The notes under the pieces: generated by a model
What the model was told of the DNA's origin: nothing
Seen by the model: the letters and a program-made list of their open reading frames with translations, nothing else
The model's database searches: none
In this document: positions 9,308 through 11,889 of the stretch, piece after piece
Numbering within the stretch: the stretch's first letter is position 1
Layout: each line of letters opens with the position of its first letter
Made by a program: the position numbers and the translations under genes
Source: DATARH01 sp963734125
GTDB lineage: Bacteria > Pseudomonadota > Alphaproteobacteria > ATCC43930 > CGMCC-115725
Length of the DNA: 11,889 bases
Assembly: GCA_963734125.1 (NCBI GenBank)
Contig: CAVTGB010000069.1
Coordinates: forward strand, 1-11,889
Direction: 5' to 3'

Positions 9308-9322
9308 GCCCGCGCAGCGGGC
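9308..9322 (-). terminator. Small hairpin after the GST gene, weak terminator candidate
   Basis: GCCCGC and GCGGGC form a 6-bp stem with a GCA loop, about 30 bases past the GST stop on the minus strand and just before the phosphoesterase gene. No T-run follows, so it may only mark or slow transcription there. Confidence 0.22.
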
Positions 9323-9352
9323 GTCTCGCGTCCGCCGGCATTCACGCACCGC

Positions 9353-9970
9353 TCAGTTTTCGAGCTTCATGCCCTTCTGCACGCCGGGCCGCGCGCCGAT
9401 CCGGTCGCCCCAGGCTTTCAGGTGGTTGAGCCCGGCATTGTCGGGGAGCGCCTTGCTGCCGGCATAGATCGGGTAGACCGCCAGATCGGCGGCGGTGAGC
9501 TCGTTGCCGGCCAGGTAGGGCGTCTTGGCGAGCTGCTCGTCGGCAAAGCGCCACAGATTGACGAACCGGTCCTCGTAGAACTTGACCGCCGAATCCGGCA
9601 CCTTTTCCGGCATCCGCGCGCCGAGGAAGAAGATCGTCTGGTTGACCGATGCGTAATCGGCCGCACCCTCGGCCATCCACTGGAACATCCGCACCCGCGC
9701 GATTGGGTCGCTCGGCAGGAACTTGCCGGTCTTCTCGCACAGGTACATGAGGATCGCCCACGACTGGGTCACGGTGAACGGCTTGCCGCCCGGGCCGTCG
9801 GGATCGATCAGGGTCGGGATCCGCCCGGTCGGATTGAGCTTCATATAGTCCGGCTTTTTCTGGTCGCCCTGCCCCAGATTGAGGACATGGATCTTGCAGG
9901 AAACGCCGCATTCGTTGACCGCGATCGCGGCGCGCTGCCCATTGCCGGTGCCGGCGGTGTAGAGCTCCAT
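9353..9970 (-). CDS. Glutathione S-transferase family protein
   Basis: Soluble thioredoxin-fold/helical-domain protein of the GST superfamily, 205 residues, typical length. The N-terminal domain starts MELYTAGTGNGQRAAIAVNE, has the cis-proline loop PTGRIPTLID (48-57) and the glutathione-contacting TQSWAILMYLCEKTG (68-82). The all-helical C-terminal domain includes the family capping box LAGNELTAADLAVYP (153-167). The TxNG start and this loop resemble the YghU/YfcG (Nu-class) branch, whose members act as disulfide-bond reductases with glutathione, but I cannot place it firmly. The start is the ATG at 9970, with GGGAGGG about five bases upstream. It lies 49 bp downstream of the likely amidase stop on the same strand and is probably co-transcribed with it. 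The frame is clean although both neighbours are broken. Confidence 0.9.
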   Translation of the reverse strand: MELYTAGTGNGQRAAIAVNECGVSCKIHVLNLGQGDQKKPDYMKLNPTGRIPTLIDPDGPGGKPFTVTQSWAILMYLCEKTGKFLPSDPIARVRMFQWMAEGAADYASVNQTIFFLGARMPEKVPDSAVKFYEDRFVNLWRFADEQLAKTPYLAGNELTAADLAVYPIYAGSKALPDNAGLNHLKAWGDRIGARPGVQKGMKLEN

Positions 9971-10019
9971 CGCTGCCCTCCCGTAGTTGCTGGTTCGACC
10001 GCCGCATCATAGCGCCGGT

Positions 10020-11505
10020 TTATGACAAAGCGAGGAGCGGCCGGATCTTGGCCTTGACCTCCGGCCCCGCCGCGCCCTCGGCCTTAGCCAGCGCGGCATG
10101 TGAGAGCCGGGCTCGGCCACGACTGGCCGGCGGCCGCTTCATAGGCGCGGCAGGCCTGCAACACGGCGAGGTCGGCGAAGAGCGGCCCCGTCACCTGCAA
10201 CCCCAGCGGCAGCCCGCCGTCAAACCCGCACGGGATCGAGGCCGACGGGTTCTTGGTCAGGTTGAAGGGGTAGGTATAGACCACCCAGGTCCAGGAATTG
10301 CTCGTGCTCGGCAGATCATCGCTGCGCGGGTCGGCATAGGCCGCCGGGATCGGCATCGTCGGCGACAGCAACAGATCGTAGCGGTCGAAAAACTGGCGCA
10401 ACGCCTGCCCGAGCGCGACCCGCTTGCCGATCGCCTCGACATACCGCTCCTGGGTCACCGCTTCGCCGCGCCGGCACATCTGGACAAGGCCCGGGTCCAT
10501 CACGCGCGACCGCCTCCGGCGTCTGCGCCCGCAGCAACGCCCAGAAACCGCCGAGCGCCAGCGTCTCGAAGATCGGCATCGGCGACTCGGTAAACGGGTC
10601 GGCCTCTTCGACCATGGCACCGAGCCCGGCAAAGACCTGGGCGGCGCGCTCGACCGCCTCGCGCACCGCGGGCGCCGGCTCGTGATAGCCAAGCGTCGGC
10701 GACAGCGCGATGCGCTTGCCCTTGAGCGAGCCGTCGCGAACCCCGGTCGCGATAGGCAATGCCGTCATCGGGCAGGCTGAACCAGTCGCGCGAATCCGGC
10801 CCCTTCATCGCGTCGAGCATCAGCGCGGCGTCATCGACCGAGCGCGTCATCGGCCCGACATGAGCAACGTCACCAAACGCTCCCGGCGGGTAGGCCGCGA
10901 CCCGGCCGAATGTCGGCTTCAGCCCGAAAATCCCGCAGAACGAAGCCGGGATGCGGATCGAGCCGCCGGCATCGGTGCCGACCGCGAGCGGGCAGATCCC
11001 GGCCAACAGCGACAGCCGCGCTGCCGCCGCTGCTGCCGCCGGGCGTGCGCTCGAGGTTCCACGGGTTGCGGGTGATGCCGGTCAAGCGGCGAGTCGGTCG
11101 CGCCCTTCCAGCCGAATTCCGGGGTCGTGGTCTTGCCGAAAAACACCGCGCCCGCGTCGCGCAGCCGGGCTGTGGCCGGCGCATCCTCGGTCCAGGTCTG
11201 GTTCGGGTCGATCGTGCGCGAGCCCATGCGGCGCGGCCAGCCGCGGGCGAGGAGCGTGTCCTTGAGCGCGACCGGGACGCCGTCGAGGAGCCCCTGCGGC
11301 GTGCCCCTCTGCCAGCGCGCCTCGGATGGCGCGCGCCGCCGCCAAGCGCACTCTCCGGGTCGTACAGCACGAAGGCGTTGACCGCGCCCTCATAGCGCTC
11401 GAGCCGCGCCAAGGTCTCATTCATCACCGCAACCGGCGACAGCTGTTTCGCGCGGTACAGCTCCAGGAGCCGCGTTGCCGGCAGATACGCCAGATCCTCA
11501 GCCAT
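10020..11505 (-). CDS. Amidase (amidase-signature family), broken by about seven frameshifts
   Basis: Amidase-signature hydrolase of the GatA-like superfamily, which hydrolyses carboxamides with a Ser-cisSer-Lys triad. Its parts lie in all three minus-strand frames but follow in the right order: MAEDLAYLPATRLLELYRAK; VPVALKDTLL (Lys); MGSRTIDPNQTW; TPEFGWKGATDSPL; NPWNLERTPGGSSGGSAA (cis-Ser); AVGTDAGGSIRIPA (nucleophile Ser); FGLKPTFGRV; then the C-terminal LLLSPTMPIPAAY and GLPLGLQVTGP. Frame changes fall near 11340, 11320, 11085, 11010, 10745, 10503 and 10120. The total is about 495 residues, normal for the family. The start is the ATG at 11505, with a strong GGAGGAGG just upstream. I place the end at 10020, where the shifted frame gives a plausible C-terminal helix; the uncorrected frame stops at 10084. 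It begins 17 bp after the dehydrogenase stop, so an operon is likely. Substrate unknown. Confidence 0.82.
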
Positions 11506-11522
11506 CGCCCCCTCCTCCGCCG

Positions 11523-11889
11523 TTAAGTGTTCATCATCACATTGATCAGGCTCTCGCCGCGGGCAAGGCGGTCGAGATTGCTGGCGATCGCGCCCATTCG
11601 CCGGTCCCGCGCGCCGTCGGTTGCGCTCGAGCAGTGCGGCGTCATCAGCACGTTGGGCAGCTCGTGGAACGGGAAGTTCGAGGGCCGCGCGTTGGCGTCC
11701 GCCGCGCTCGGATAGCGCCACCACACATCGATCGCGGCGCCACCGATCCGCTGGTCGCGCAACGCCTCGTAAAGCGCCTGTTCGTCGACGATCAGAGCGC
11801 GCCCGATATTTATGAGGAGCGCCGTCGGCTTCATCAGTGCGAAGCGGCGGGCATCAATGAGGCCGCGGGTTTCCGGCCCGAGACCGGCG
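11523..11889 (-). CDS. D-2-hydroxyacid dehydrogenase family protein (partial, N-terminus off the window)
   Basis: The C-terminal 121 residues of an NAD(P)-dependent D-isomer-specific 2-hydroxyacid dehydrogenase, a family that interconverts 2-keto and 2-hydroxy acids. The visible part is the end of the Rossmann domain and the closing helices: LGPETRGLIDARRFALMKPT, then LINIGRALIVDEQAL (Arg of the substrate site), GGAAIDVWW, and LPNVLMTPHCSSAT with the catalytic His. The DVWWRYP segment replaces the more common DVFxxEP, so the usual Glu is not where expected. This is a subgroup feature I have seen in relatives, not clear damage. The frame is open to the window edge, so the internal ATG at 11834 is not the true start. 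The amidase gene follows after 17 bp. Confidence 0.88.
   Translation of the reverse strand, partial: AGLGPETRGLIDARRFALMKPTALLINIGRALIVDEQALYEALRDQRIGGAAIDVWWRYPSAADANARPSNFPFHELPNVLMTPHCSSATDGARDRRMGAIASNLDRLARGESLINVMMNT

Overview
The window is high-GC DNA with compact genes on both strands and protein families typical of Alphaproteobacteria. Rhodospirillales or Rhizobiales seems likeliest, but this is inferred from gene style and content because there is no rRNA or other marker gene. No tRNA, rRNA, CRISPR array, transposase or phage gene was seen, so it reads as chromosomal.

Layout: (1) 1-964, minus: the 5' part of a LigB-type extradiol dioxygenase-like gene (cut by the window edge) and, upstream of it, a small secreted four-cysteine protein. 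(2) 1076-2427: a SAM hydroxide adenosyltransferase (plus) convergent with a DedA-family membrane protein (minus). (3) 2632-4163: a DUF4337 membrane protein (plus) convergent with an alpha/beta hydrolase (minus), with a GC-rich hairpin between them. (4) 4164-4537: a non-coding stretch carrying two 38-bp REP-like hairpin units in inverted orientation. (5) 4538-8022, plus: a stress and proteostasis block of an HdeD-like membrane protein, an Hsp20 small heat-shock protein and Lon protease. The hsp20 and lon reading frames share one base, so they are probably one operon. (6) 8024-11889, minus: a purple-acid-phosphatase-like metallophosphoesterase, a glutathione S-transferase, an amidase-signature enzyme and the 3' part of a D-2-hydroxyacid dehydrogenase. 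The last three lie close together on one strand and may be a small-molecule catabolic or detoxification operon.

Four genes (HdeD-like, Lon, metallophosphoesterase, amidase) are cut by single-base frameshifts. Family motifs continue intact in the next frame each time, and no other kind of damage was found. This looks more like uncorrected indels in the assembly than gene decay, so these genes are annotated at full span. The neighbouring genes are clean.

There is no obviously new multi-gene system. The points most worth a second look are the paired REP-like repeats, the hsp20 leader that could fold over its own ribosome binding site, and the frameshift in the A-run of lon.
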